NCBI GenBank assembly: GCA_963726135.1
Contig: CAVSBE010000008.1
Coordinates: 744,001 to 808,000 of the forward strand
Direction: 5' to 3'
DNA: 64,000 nt
From: Bog-473 sp963726135
GTDB lineage: Bacteria; Actinomycetota; Acidimicrobiia; Acidimicrobiales; RAAP-2
Program-made: the position numbers and the translations under genes
The notes under the pieces: generated by a model
What the model saw: the letters and a program-made list of their open reading frames with translations, nothing else
What the model was told of the DNA's origin: nothing
Database searches by the model: none
Shown here: piece by piece, positions 28,212 to 36,706 of the stretch
Position numbering within the stretch: position 1 is the stretch's first letter
Layout of the letters: the number at the start of each line of letters is the position of its first letter

Positions 28212-28649
28212 TCAGAACATGTGCTGGAAGCGCACCGGGATCTTGGTCAGGATCAAGGTCCCGAGGACGTGGTTGGCCGGCGTCGTCACCACGACGACCG
28301 CGAGCGTGCCCGCCCGGCGCCCGAAGGGATCGGAGACCCCCGACGCTGCGAAGTGGCCCGTGTAGGCGGCCAGGCACACGCTCTGGCCCTTGGGCACGTG
28401 GGGGGCGAGATGCCCGTAGAGGCGGGGTGCGACACCGCGGAGGCCACCGAGGCTGTACTTCCGGACGCCGGCGAGATGTGCGTGGCCGTGGCCGCCCACC
28501 GCCTTGGCGGCCGTCGGCAGCGCCAGGTAGCACGACTCGTCGGTCGTCCCGAGGCCGTTGCGGGCCGCCGAGCAGGCGGTGAGCAGCGAGGCCGCCGCGA
28601 CGACGACCGCTGCGCCGGCACCGAGCCGGCGCAGGGGGCCGCGCCTCAC
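28212..28649 (-). CDS. Putative lipoprotein of unknown function
   Basis: 145 residues starting at GTG 28649, which overlaps the stop of the upstream membrane protein (GTGA). Basic N-terminus, hydrophobic core and lipobox LTAC (lipid-modified Cys about residue 25) predict an exported lipoprotein. The mature part has two further Cys (ESCYLAL and SVCLAAY) that may form a disulfide. No family recognised. Coupling to the flippase-like protein suggests an envelope role. Confidence 0.72.
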   Translation of the reverse strand: MRRGPLRRLGAGAAVVVAAASLLTACSAARNGLGTTDESCYLALPTAAKAVGGHGHAHLAGVRKYSLGGLRGVAPRLYGHLAPHVPKGQSVCLAAYTGHFAASGVSDPFGRRAGTLAVVVVTTPANHVLGTLILTKIPVRFQHMF

Positions 28650-29788
28650 TCGGGCACCACCGCGGACGCCGGCGCCGGCGCCGCCGTCCCGTACGCGTCC
28701 GGGCCCGCTTCGACCTCGCTCGCCAGGGCCTGGCGGGTCCATCGCCCCCGGCGCACCTGCAGGGCGAGCTGCCCGATGAGGAGCCATCCGATCACGAGGA
28801 TCATCCAGAAGCTGATGATGCGGTACAGCAGCACCGCGTAGGCCGTGCTCGTCTCGGCACCGCCGAAGGCGACGAGGGCAACGGTGATGCTTCCTTCGAC
28901 CACGCCGAGGCCACCCGGTGTGATGGGCAGCGTCGCGGCCAGCTGGCCGGCGCCATAGGCGAGCAGGAGCCCCTTCCACGGGATCGGCGCGTCGATGGCC
29001 CTGAACATCATGGCGAAGCAGGCGCAGTCGAGCAGCCAGTTCGCCGTGCCCCAGGACACGATGCGCCCGATCTGGGTCCAGTTGAGCCGGACCGCGGTCA
29101 TCCAGGCCATGATCCGCGCGATCTGGTCCGTCGTGTCGCCCCGCGGCCGGTGCGTGAGCGCGACCGAGAGCCGAAGCACACCCGACACCACCGCGTGCAG
29201 CGGGCGCTCGTAGACGAAGAGTGAGCCGAGGCCGAGCATGATCAAGAAGGTCCCGATCAGCACCGGCACCAAGTCGAGCGAGGCGCCCTCGTTGGCGGCG
29301 ACGCCGAGGCCCACGATGGCGACCAGCGACAGGCTCACCGAGGCCGCCACCAGCGTGCCGGCCAGGGCCCACACGGCGAGGGTGTTGTCGGCGCCGAAGC
29401 GGCGGAACCAGCGGAAGCCGTACACCGAGGCGACGGCGTTGCCGACGGGGAGCGAGTTGGTGATCGCCTGCGACGCGAACGACAGCTTGAGCAGCGGCAC
29501 CAGCGGCGGCCGCAGGTGCCCCGCCATGAGCAGGTCGTACTGCATGAAGGTGAAGCACACGTACGAGCCGATCTCGGCGATCACCGCCGGCCCGACCCAC
29601 CACCAGTCGAACGTCTTGAAGATGGTGCTGAACCCCGAGAGCTCGGAGCGCTTGGAGGAGAGGACCCAGACAGCGACGGCGACGAGGCCGAACCCCACGA
29701 CGACCCGGATCGCCGGCCAGGACTTCCGGAGGGCCCGCCGCACGCGCCGGCGGCCACCGACGGGTCCGGGGCCCGGCGACGGCGCCAT
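28646..29788 (-). CDS. Lysylphosphatidylglycerol synthase TM-like / flippase-like membrane protein (UPF0104)
   Basis: 380-residue integral membrane protein of the PF03706 family with about eight predicted helices. The family motif TPGGLGVVEG is present, as are LPVGNAVASVYGFRWFRRFG and a loop rich in Arg. Family members include MprF flippase domains and many uncharacterised proteins in glycolipid loci. The gene lies between HIT and a lipoprotein, near the PIM-like operon and a GT2, so transport or modification of a lipid is a reasonable but unproven guess. Confidence 0.85.
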   Translation of the reverse strand: MAPSPGPGPVGGRRRVRRALRKSWPAIRVVVGFGLVAVAVWVLSSKRSELSGFSTIFKTFDWWWVGPAVIAEIGSYVCFTFMQYDLLMAGHLRPPLVPLLKLSFASQAITNSLPVGNAVASVYGFRWFRRFGADNTLAVWALAGTLVAASVSLSLVAIVGLGVAANEGASLDLVPVLIGTFLIMLGLGSLFVYERPLHAVVSGVLRLSVALTHRPRGDTTDQIARIMAWMTAVRLNWTQIGRIVSWGTANWLLDCACFAMMFRAIDAPIPWKGLLLAYGAGQLAATLPITPGGLGVVEGSITVALVAFGGAETSTAYAVLLYRIISFWMILVIGWLLIGQLALQVRRGRWTRQALASEVEAGPDAYGTAAPAPASAVVPE

Positions 29789-29870
29789 CGCCGGAATACC
29801 CGGCCGCGCCGCGGGTCCGGGACGCGTCCCGAGGGCGCCCGCGGCAGCCCCGGGCCCATCCGGCGACGTC

Positions 29871-30392
29871 CTATCCGGGCCAGGCGTCGGTGAGCTTCTT
29901 CCAGGAGAGCGCGAGGGTCTCGGGCAGGACGCGCGTCTCGGCGACGGAGGTCATGAAGTTGGTGTCGCCGGACCAGCGGGGCAGGACGTGCAGGTGGACG
30001 TGTCCCGGCAATCCCGCCCCGGCGGCCCGGCCGAGGTTGGCACCCACGTTCAGGCCGTCGGGATCGTAGGCCGCCTCGATCGTGGCCGCCGCCTGCTGCG
30101 TGGCCGCCCACAATTCGGCGGACTCGCCCTCGGACAGCCCGGCCAGCGAGTCGACGTGGCGCAGGGGCATCACCAGCACGTGGCCGCTCGCGTAGGGGTA
30201 GGCGTTCATCACGACGAAGGATTCTTCGCCGCGCCAGACGACCAGGTTGTCCTCGGAAGGCTCGCCGCTCGCGGCAAGGCGGCAGAACACGCAGGCGGCC
30301 TCGTCGTCGGCTCGCTCGCCCGATCGCTCGCGCTCCGTCGCCGCCACGATGTACTCACGGCGCCACCCTGCCCACAGGTGCTCCAGGCTCAC
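29871..30392 (-). CDS. HIT-family nucleotide hydrolase/phosphorylase
   Basis: 173-residue histidine-triad protein, probably a dinucleoside polyphosphate (Ap4A) phosphorylase or related hydrolase. The triad is GHVHLHVLPRW; CVFCRLA near residue 34 is a likely zinc-binding pair. GTG at 30392 lies 19 bases after thrS. In M. tuberculosis the equivalent gene (Rv2613c) also sits directly after thrS, which supports orthology. Confidence 0.92.
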   Translation of the reverse strand: MSLEHLWAGWRREYIVAATERERSGERADDEAACVFCRLAASGEPSEDNLVVWRGEESFVVMNAYPYASGHVLVMPLRHVDSLAGLSEGESAELWAATQQAAATIEAAYDPDGLNVGANLGRAAGAGLPGHVHLHVLPRWSGDTNFMTSVAETRVLPETLALSWKKLTDAWPG

Positions 30393-30411
30393 AGTGCCGC
30401 CAGCCCCTCCC

Positions 30412-32397
30412 TCATGCGGGCGCCCGGTCTTCGGGAAGCCCCTTGCGCTCGACCTCGTCGGCGATCTCGGCCACCAGGTCGGTGACGGGCACGCCCTTCT
30501 CGGGTTTGGTCTCCCAACCGCGCCGGTTCACCCCCACCGTCCCTGCTGCCACGTCCTGGTCGCCCACGACGAGGACGTAGGGGATCTTGGCCAGCCTGGC
30601 CCGGCGGATCAGGGCGCCCATCTTCTCGCCGCTGGTGTCGATCGTCGCCCGGAGCCCGGCTTCCTCGCACGCGTCCACCACGGACTGCGCAAAGTCGAGG
30701 TGCGCGTCGGTCACCGGGATCACCCGCACTTGCTCGGGGCATAACCAGGTCGGCAGCGCGCCCGCGTAGTGCTCGATGAGCACGGCCATGAAGCGCTCCA
30801 CCGAGCCGAACAGCGCCCGGTGGATCATGATCGGCCGGTGGCTGGCGTTGTCCGCGCCGACGTACTCCAGCCCGAAGCGCTGGGGCAGCTGAAAGTCGAG
30901 CTGCACCGTCGACATCTGCCAGGTCCGGCCGATGGCGTCGCGCGTCTGCACGGAGATCTTGGGCCCGTAGAAGGCGCCGCCGCCCTCGTCCATGACGAGA
31001 TCGAGGCCCATTTCGAGCGCCGTCCGGCGCAGCGCCTCGGTGGCCATCTCCCAGTCCTCGTCGGACCCGACGGCCTTGCCCGGGGGCTTGGTCGACAGCT
31101 CCAGGTAGAACTCGTTGAGCCCGTAGTCGCGGAAGAGGTCGAGGACGAAGTGCAGCGTGCGCACGAGCTCGGTGTCCATCTGCTCCGGCGTGCAGAAGAT
31201 GTGCGCGTCGTCCTGGGTCATCCCCCGGACGCGGGTCAGGCCATGCAGCACACCCGACTTCTCGTAGCGGTACACCGTGCCGAATTCGAAGAGCCGCATC
31301 GGCAGCTCGCGGTAGGAGCGCTGGTGGCTCCGGTACACGAGGATGTGGAACGGGCAGTTCATCGGCTTGAGGTAGTACTGCGTGCCCCCGTCGAGCTCCA
31401 TGGGCGGGTACATCCCGTCCGCGAACCAGTCCAAGTGGCCAGATTCCTCGAACAGCGCGCTCTTGGTGATGTGGGGCGAGTTGACGAAGTCGTAGCCCGA
31501 CTCGACGTGGCGTTGCCGCGAGTAGTCCTCCATCAGCCGCCTGATGGTGCCGCCCTTGGGATGGAACACCGCGAGGCCCGAACCGATCTCGTCGGGGAAG
31601 CTGTAGAGGTCGAGCTCGGCCCCGAGTTTGCGGTGGTCGCGGCGCTCCGCCTCCTCGAGCTGGTGCAGGTGGTCGGCCAGGGCCTTCTCGGACTCCCAGG
31701 CCGTCCCGTAGATTCGCTGCAGCTGCTCGCGCCTCTCGTCGCCGCGCCAGTAGGCGCCCGCCACCCGCATCAGCTTGAAGTGCCCCAGCCGGCCCGTCGA
31801 GGGCACATGGGGCCCCCGGCACAGGTCGATGAAGGCGTCGGAGTTCCGGTAGGTGCTGACCACCGAGCCCGCGGCGTCGACCTCGTCGGCGCCCGTCTCG
31901 ACCGCTTGGATGATCTCCTGCTTGAAGGGCTGGTCCGCGAAGATCTCCATCCCCTCTTCGAGGCTGTGCTCGTGGCGGACGAAGAGCTGGTCCTCCTTGA
32001 TGATCGCCCGCATCTCGGCCTCAATCCGGTCCAGGTCGTCGTCGCTGAAATGCGCCCCATCGGGCAGCTCGAAGTCGTAGTAGAAGCCGTTCTCGATCAC
32101 CGGGCCGATGGCGTACTTCGCGCCGGGCCAGAGCCTCCGTACCGCCTGGGCCATGACGTGCGCGGTGGAATGCCGCAGGACCTTTCGCCCGGCCTCGGTG
32201 TCCGCCGTGACGATGGACACCTTCGAACCGTCAGGCAGCTCCGTCCCGAGGTCCACCTCCTGGCCGTCCACGGTGGCGACCACGGCCGCCTTGGCCAGCC
32301 GGGACCCGATGGACCGGGCAAAGTCGGCCGCCGTCGTGCCCTCGGCCAGCTCCCGCGTCGAGCCGTCGGGAAGACCAACCGAGATGACGCCTGGCAT
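30412..32397 (-). CDS. thrS: Threonyl-tRNA synthetase
   Basis: Charges tRNA-Thr. 661 residues: N-terminal TGS domain (about 1-65), editing domain with RHSTAHVMAQAV and IDLCRGPHVPSTG, class II catalytic core with the zinc-site Cys in MNCPFHILVYRS, motif 2 RLFEFGTVYRYEKSG and motif 3 HRALFGSVERFMAVL, and an anticodon-binding C-terminal domain (QVRVIPVTDAHLDFA). ATG at 32397 is preceded by GGAAAGGGTG. First gene of a leftward run with the HIT gene. Confidence 0.96.
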   Translation of the reverse strand: MPGVISVGLPDGSTRELAEGTTAADFARSIGSRLAKAAVVATVDGQEVDLGTELPDGSKVSIVTADTEAGRKVLRHSTAHVMAQAVRRLWPGAKYAIGPVIENGFYYDFELPDGAHFSDDDLDRIEAEMRAIIKEDQLFVRHEHSLEEGMEIFADQPFKQEIIQAVETGADEVDAAGSVVSTYRNSDAFIDLCRGPHVPSTGRLGHFKLMRVAGAYWRGDERREQLQRIYGTAWESEKALADHLHQLEEAERRDHRKLGAELDLYSFPDEIGSGLAVFHPKGGTIRRLMEDYSRQRHVESGYDFVNSPHITKSALFEESGHLDWFADGMYPPMELDGGTQYYLKPMNCPFHILVYRSHQRSYRELPMRLFEFGTVYRYEKSGVLHGLTRVRGMTQDDAHIFCTPEQMDTELVRTLHFVLDLFRDYGLNEFYLELSTKPPGKAVGSDEDWEMATEALRRTALEMGLDLVMDEGGGAFYGPKISVQTRDAIGRTWQMSTVQLDFQLPQRFGLEYVGADNASHRPIMIHRALFGSVERFMAVLIEHYAGALPTWLCPEQVRVIPVTDAHLDFAQSVVDACEEAGLRATIDTSGEKMGALIRRARLAKIPYVLVVGDQDVAAGTVGVNRRGWETKPEKGVPVTDLVAEIADEVERKGLPEDRAPA

Positions 32398-33018
32398 CGT
32401 GCACCCTTTCCTGCTCAGCCGGCGGATCGCTCCTGGTCCGGACGCCGGTTCACCAGGGTACTGGACCCGCCCCACGAGTTGTGCTCCGTGGGGCCCGCGT
32501 TCTCAGTGCAACACGGGAGCGGAGGAGCAAATGAACGGAAAGCGGCTACTGATCACGAATGCCTCACCTGCATCCACCATCCACCGTGACCAACTTCGTC
32601 CGAACAGCCGGCTGCCGCCGCGGACCATTGCTGGGTGTACGAGCGCCCATTGGCGCCGTCGTCGGCTCGCCGGTCACCCGCTGGCTCGCGCTCCGGTTCA
32701 GCATGGCGTCGCATGGCGCCTGGGAATTCGCGGATCGCAGGATTGGCGTCAGCACGGGCGCAAGGGAAACCGCCGCCCGTCGACAGCTTCTTCGCAGGAC
32801 AACGCCGTACTGCTCCATCACGGAGCGTCCCCGCCCGAGCGGCCAACCGAGGAGACTCCGTCGTGACGAACTGTCGGGGAGTGCTCGCCACGGCCTGCTC
32901 GCGGTCCGCCGGTTCGGGCATCGTGGCCCCCTCGTCGCCGGCACGGCGGTCTCCGCCGTCGCGTTCCTGATCGTCACGCTCGGCCGGGGGCCGGTCGCGC
33001 CTGACGTCTAGCGGGACC
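32398..33018. other. Intergenic region between thrS and phosphatase gene
   Basis: About 620 bases. The left part holds the thrS leader. I saw no T-box specifier stem or tRNA-acceptor-binding sequence. Open frames of 110-150 codons occur on both strands at 32559-33011, but they overlap each other, lack ribosome sites and resemble no family. One plus-strand frame ends in a hydrophobic stretch (GTAVSAVAFLIVTLG). The core synteny block ends here. Confidence 0.5.
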
Positions 33019-33657
33019 ATGTGGGAACGTTGGGGGATGGACGAAGTGTTGTTCGTCTGCACTGGCAACCTCTGCCGCTCGCCGTCGGCCGCATTGCTAT
33101 TACGCCAGCAGCTCCGTGACGCGGGTGGGGCCGAGGTCACGGTGCACTCGGCGGGCACGGTGGGGGCAGATGTCGGCCCTCCGCGTCCCCTCGTGGAGGA
33201 GGGCCGAGCCTTCGGCATCGACCTGGCCGCCCACGTGCCCCGCACGGTCGACCCCGCCATGATTCAAGCGGCGGATCTCGTCGTGGGCCTGACCCGCGAA
33301 CATGTGCGCGAGACGGTGGTCGCGGTCCCGTCCTCGTTCCCGCGGACCTTCACCCTGCGGGAGATCACCCGTCGCGGGGGCCATACGGGGGCCCGTGGCG
33401 CTGCCGACGATCTCGGAGCCTGGATAGCCCGGCTCCATGACGGGAGGCTCCATGTCGACCTGAGGGGTGATGCGCCCGACGACGACGTCATCGATCCGAT
33501 GGGTGGGACCCCGGACGACTACCGCCGGATGCTCACCGACGTGGCTGCGCTCACCCGGACCCTGCGCAACCTGGCTTGGCCCATCGCGACCCTGCCTGCA
33601 GCCGGGTGCGGAGGCGCCGCGAAGCGGGTGTCGAGTGGGCCAGGGGATGGGTGCTGA
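33019..33657 (+). CDS. Low-molecular-weight protein-tyrosine phosphatase-like protein
   Basis: LMW phosphatase/arsenate reductase-fold protein of 212 residues. P-loop C-x5-R is VCTGNLCRSPSAALL. The late acidic loop DVIDPMGGTPDDYRRM matches the DP general-acid loop. ATG at 33037 (MDEVLFVCTGN) is an equally good start that would fit the family better. A C-terminal Gly/Ser extension is present. In glycan loci such enzymes usually dephosphorylate a tyrosine kinase that controls polymer length. No kinase is in this window. Confidence 0.85.
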   Translation: MWERWGMDEVLFVCTGNLCRSPSAALLLRQQLRDAGGAEVTVHSAGTVGADVGPPRPLVEEGRAFGIDLAAHVPRTVDPAMIQAADLVVGLTREHVRETVVAVPSSFPRTFTLREITRRGGHTGARGAADDLGAWIARLHDGRLHVDLRGDAPDDDVIDPMGGTPDDYRRMLTDVAALTRTLRNLAWPIATLPAAGCGGAAKRVSSGPGDGC

Positions 33658-33730
33658 GATAAGAAAGACGTCGCTCGATCAGCAGCTCAATCACCGGAGC
33701 GTAGATAACCCGCCCTGGGGCACCCCGGGG

Positions 33731-34388
33731 TCACGACGTCGGCCGCTCTTTCTGTGAGCGGCTGGCCCAGTACTGCATGGCCCACCCGCCGGCGATCAGC
33801 GCCGCGCCTATCTCGGCGTCGCGCTGGAGATTGAGGCCCGTGGAAGCGAGGGCTTCCACGGGGGAGGTGGTGGTGGCTGCGGTGGTCACCGGCTTGGTGG
33901 ACGTGCCGCTGCCGTTGGTGGTTGCGCCGCTGGTGACGGGTCCGCCGCCACCACCACTGCCGCCGCCCGATCCGCCGCCGCCCGATCCGCCGGTGCCACC
34001 CGATCCGCCGCCACCGCTGCCGCCGCCGCCCGATCCGCCGCCACCGCTGCCGCCGCCGCCCGATCCGCCCCACCGCTGCCGCCGCCCGATCCGCCGGTCC
34101 GCCGCCACCGCCCGATCCGCCGGTTCCGCCGCCACCGCCCGATCCGCCGGTTCCGCCGCCGCCCGATCCGCCGGTGCCGCCCGATGTCGGGGGTCCCGAG
34201 AGCGCCGTTCCGGCGGCGGGTTTTGCGATGAAGATCTCAGGCACCACCCAGGCGACCGCACCGGCGCCGGCCACCGCGGATATGCGCCCCAGCGCCTTGC
34301 GTCTCGAGATCCGGCTCTGGTCCGAAATGGGGTAGCCCGGCAAACGTTGTGATGCCCCCGTCTCTCCTTGCGTCCCGTCGCTATCCAT
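33731..34388 (-). CDS. Tat-exported Gly/Ser-rich protein with LAxTG-type C-terminal anchor (frameshifted)
   Basis: ATG at 34388 has GAGGAG about ten bases upstream. Residues 26-60 form a twin-arginine signal (SRISRRKALGRISAVAGAG, then AWVVPEIFIAKPAAG). A Gly/Ser-rich spacer with GGGGS-like repeats follows, then a Thr/Ser stretch and a C-terminal sorting-type signal: EALASTGLNLQ, hydrophobic segment AEIGAALIAGGWAMQYW and basic tail SRSQKERPTS. LAxTG is the motif associated with class E sortases of high-G+C actinobacteria. Two indels within the repeat (about 34070-34125) put the ends in different frames; both ends look coherent, so sequencing error in the G-rich repeat is likely. No sortase gene is in the window. 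Confidence 0.65.
33945..34190 (-). repeat. In-gene GGGGS-type codon repeat tract
   Basis: Imperfect tandem units read GGCGGATCGGGCGGCGGC and variants on the minus strand and encode (G)GGGS and GTGGSGGG units. G-runs and unit repeats make the tract prone to slippage or to assembly indels, and frame changes inside it separate the two ends of the LAxTG protein. Confidence 0.75.
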
Positions 34389-34650
34389 GACAACCGCTCC
34401 TCACCCGATCACGCGAGAACTGCCTGTGCCTTCCGCAATTGACGATGGAAACCTTGACCGCTCACCGAGCAGTTGCAGAACCCTAGCGAGATCGCCGGTT
34501 GCGATGTGCCTCTGACTACGAGCCAGCCGCCGATACCGGCTCAAGCCCAAATGTAGCCGTTGTCGTCGCCGCGAACAGCGGCTCAGCGAAACCCCTTAGT
34601 GGGAACCCGTTGGGCATTGCTTCGGAGGCGAGGGACGGCATGATGAACCG

Positions 34651-35751
34651 GTGAGCCACCTCGAATCGCCGGCGACCACCGTCACCGAGCAGACGGCGAC
34701 GCTGCTGTGGGAGGCCTGCCGCCGGGAGCCCAGGGCGGACTCCCTCCGGCGTGCCCTTGCCGGAGGGGCGGACATCGGCTGGGCGGTGTCCGCCGCCTCG
34801 GAGCACCGCATCGGCCCGCTGTTGTGGCGGGCGCTGGGCGCGGCGGGCTCGCTCGACGCCCTCGGGCCCGACCGTGCCGTACTCGGTGGCATGGCCCACG
34901 CCTCCAGGATGGAGGCGCTGCTCCTACTCCCGAGGGCAGTCGCTCTCGCGGTGCGGCCGCTGACCGGCGCCGGGCTGGAGCCGGTCGTCTTCAAGGGGCC
35001 CGCGGTGGCATCCCGCTACCCAGAGCCCGGCTTGCGGCCCATGGATGACATCGACCTGCTCCTGCCCCAGGCCGATCATCGGCGCGGCATCGACGCCCTC
35101 GGCCACGCCGGATGGCAGGTGGTCCTCCCCGGAGGTCGCCACACCAACGCCACCGTACTGACCCACCGCGAGGTGCCCTCGTTCTTCCTGGAGGTGCACT
35201 ACGCGCTGGAGGGCACGTCGCATCGGGTGACGGCGCTCGATCCCGGCACGTTGTGGGCCATGCGCCAGCCGCTGGAGTGCATGGGCACGTCGGCATTCGG
35301 GTTGCCCCCCGCCGAGGAACTGGTCGTGCTGGCCGCCCACGCCGGGGGGCCGCACCATCGGTTCGTGCGTCTCGTATGGATGGCCGACCTGGTGATGATC
35401 GTCGGCGCCGCCGCGACGCACGGCGCCGCCGTCGACTGGGACCGTGTACGCGCCGTGGCCGAGGCCGCGCAGTGCGTGCCGGTGGTCGGCGCCGCCCTCG
35501 AGATGACCCGCCGGGCCGGACTGGACACGCCGGCTTGCCTGTTCCCCCTACCCACCCGGGGTCGCCGGGGCGACGCCATGAGCCGGCTCCTCTCGGTCAC
35601 CTGGCCGCTGACAAATCACGAAATGCCCGGCTGGCAGCTCAGGTACGCGCTGACCGACGCCCGTGCCCGGCGCGTCAAGATCTTCTGCGCCCGCTTCGTC
35701 CGCGGTCACGGGATCCGCGCCCGGGCACGCAGGGTGGCCGGCCTGCCGTAG
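34651..35751 (+). CDS. Uncharacterised nucleotidyltransferase-fold protein (PF14907-like)
   Basis: 366-residue protein resembling the NTP_transf_5 family. The conserved block VVFKGPAVASRYPEPG then RPMDDIDLLLP (D-D-I-D-L, probable metal ligands) lies near residues 112-135. The rest is mostly helical with EVHYAL and ELVVLAAHAGG. Family members occur in surface-polysaccharide and some peptide-modification loci, but the reaction is not well defined. GTG start at 34651 has only a weak ribosome site. It is divergent from the LAxTG protein gene, suggesting a functional pair. Confidence 0.78.
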   Translation: MSHLESPATTVTEQTATLLWEACRREPRADSLRRALAGGADIGWAVSAASEHRIGPLLWRALGAAGSLDALGPDRAVLGGMAHASRMEALLLLPRAVALAVRPLTGAGLEPVVFKGPAVASRYPEPGLRPMDDIDLLLPQADHRRGIDALGHAGWQVVLPGGRHTNATVLTHREVPSFFLEVHYALEGTSHRVTALDPGTLWAMRQPLECMGTSAFGLPPAEELVVLAAHAGGPHHRFVRLVWMADLVMIVGAAATHGAAVDWDRVRAVAEAAQCVPVVGAALEMTRRAGLDTPACLFPLPTRGRRGDAMSRLLSVTWPLTNHEMPGWQLRYALTDARARRVKIFCARFVRGHGIRARARRVAGLP

Positions 35752-36400
35752 ACGAGCCGGCAGAAGGCCTCGGCGAGCAGCACCAGATCGTGGGTCCGAC
35801 GCTCCTCGACGCGACGAGCTCCACGCTGTCCGCCGACAGCCGGACGGAGAAGTCCGGTGCCAGATGTGACATTCGGATGCCGGTCGTGCGTACCTCGCCG
35901 GTCGGCCGGGCCGAGAAACGGGGCGATGAGCCCGAGGTTGTCCTCCACGGCGGCCGCCACGTCGAGGGTCGTGATAGGCGCCATCGTCGAAGACGACCTG
36001 TATGTCTCAGACCTGGAACGCGTGCTCGTTGAACCGCACGGCGGCGAACGGGTGGAACTCCAGGGCCAGCGGCCCCATCGGGAAGGTTGTGCGGGTGCCG
36101 TCATGCGTGCTCATTGCCTTGAGGGCCTCGAGCACGGTCTCATCGGCGACCAGCGCGTCGTCGGCCTTGGTCCGAGCCAACTTCGCGTTCCAAATGTCCC
36201 ACACCGGCCGGGCCGACGTCCGGAGTCGTGCGGCGGGCGAGCACGTCCTCCAGCTGGCGGGCATGATGACCGCCCCCAAGCCCAAAAGAGTACGCCGGCG
36301 ATCGACCGGTCACGACAGTAGGACCGTGCCTCGAGCTCGGCTTCGTCGAGACCACGGCAGAGCTGGCGCAGGCACCCGACCGAGCCGCGGAGCGGGGCCG
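35706..36400 (-). pseudogene. Decayed mycothiol-dependent maleylpyruvate isomerase-family gene
   Basis: Pieces of one family occur in order in different frames: LRQLCRGLDEAELEARSYC (36335-36395), ARRTTPDVGP, VWDIWNAKLARTKADDALV (to about 36130), TTFPMGPLALEFHPFAAVRF with NEHAFQV then an in-frame TGA at 36007-36009 where the family has Trp, TLDVAAAVEDNLGLIAPFLG, DFSVRLSADSVELVAS and finally LLAEAFCRLVYGRP. At least three frameshifts plus a stop make it a dead gene. Family members use mycothiol, the actinobacterial thiol. It converges with the PF14907-like gene, overlapping its 3' end. Confidence 0.72.
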
Positions 36401-36706
36401 GTAAGACCCTCCCGCCGCCGATCCTTGGTGTCACCCACAGCGACGCAAGGGACCCCTCGTTGCACCCACTTCTTGAGCTTTGATGCCGCCGCAAATCCCT
36501 CAGGGCAACCATCACGAACCCCGACATCGGTCGTCCTCGCATCTCCGCCAGCCTCTTCGGTTACCGGCGGAGGCCCATGAACGCCCGGGCGGCATCTGTC
36601 AGCAGTTCTGACTACCGCGGCGCAGCGACCTCGCCGCCGGAGCGATCACGACGAGGCACAGGTGGCTGCTACCGCACGCACCTATTCATCCGTGCGGGCA
36701 CCTGGC

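Noticed and set aside
32398..32560. T-box leader upstream of thrS
   Set aside because: No specifier loop or antiterminator-type conserved sequence seen on the minus strand.
32553..33260. 235-codon minus-strand frame
   Set aside because: It runs antisense through the clear phosphatase gene and shows no family motif.
33945..34190. Regular short repeats that could suggest a CRISPR or minisatellite
   Set aside because: They are Gly/Ser codon repeats inside a protein gene without spacers of constant length.
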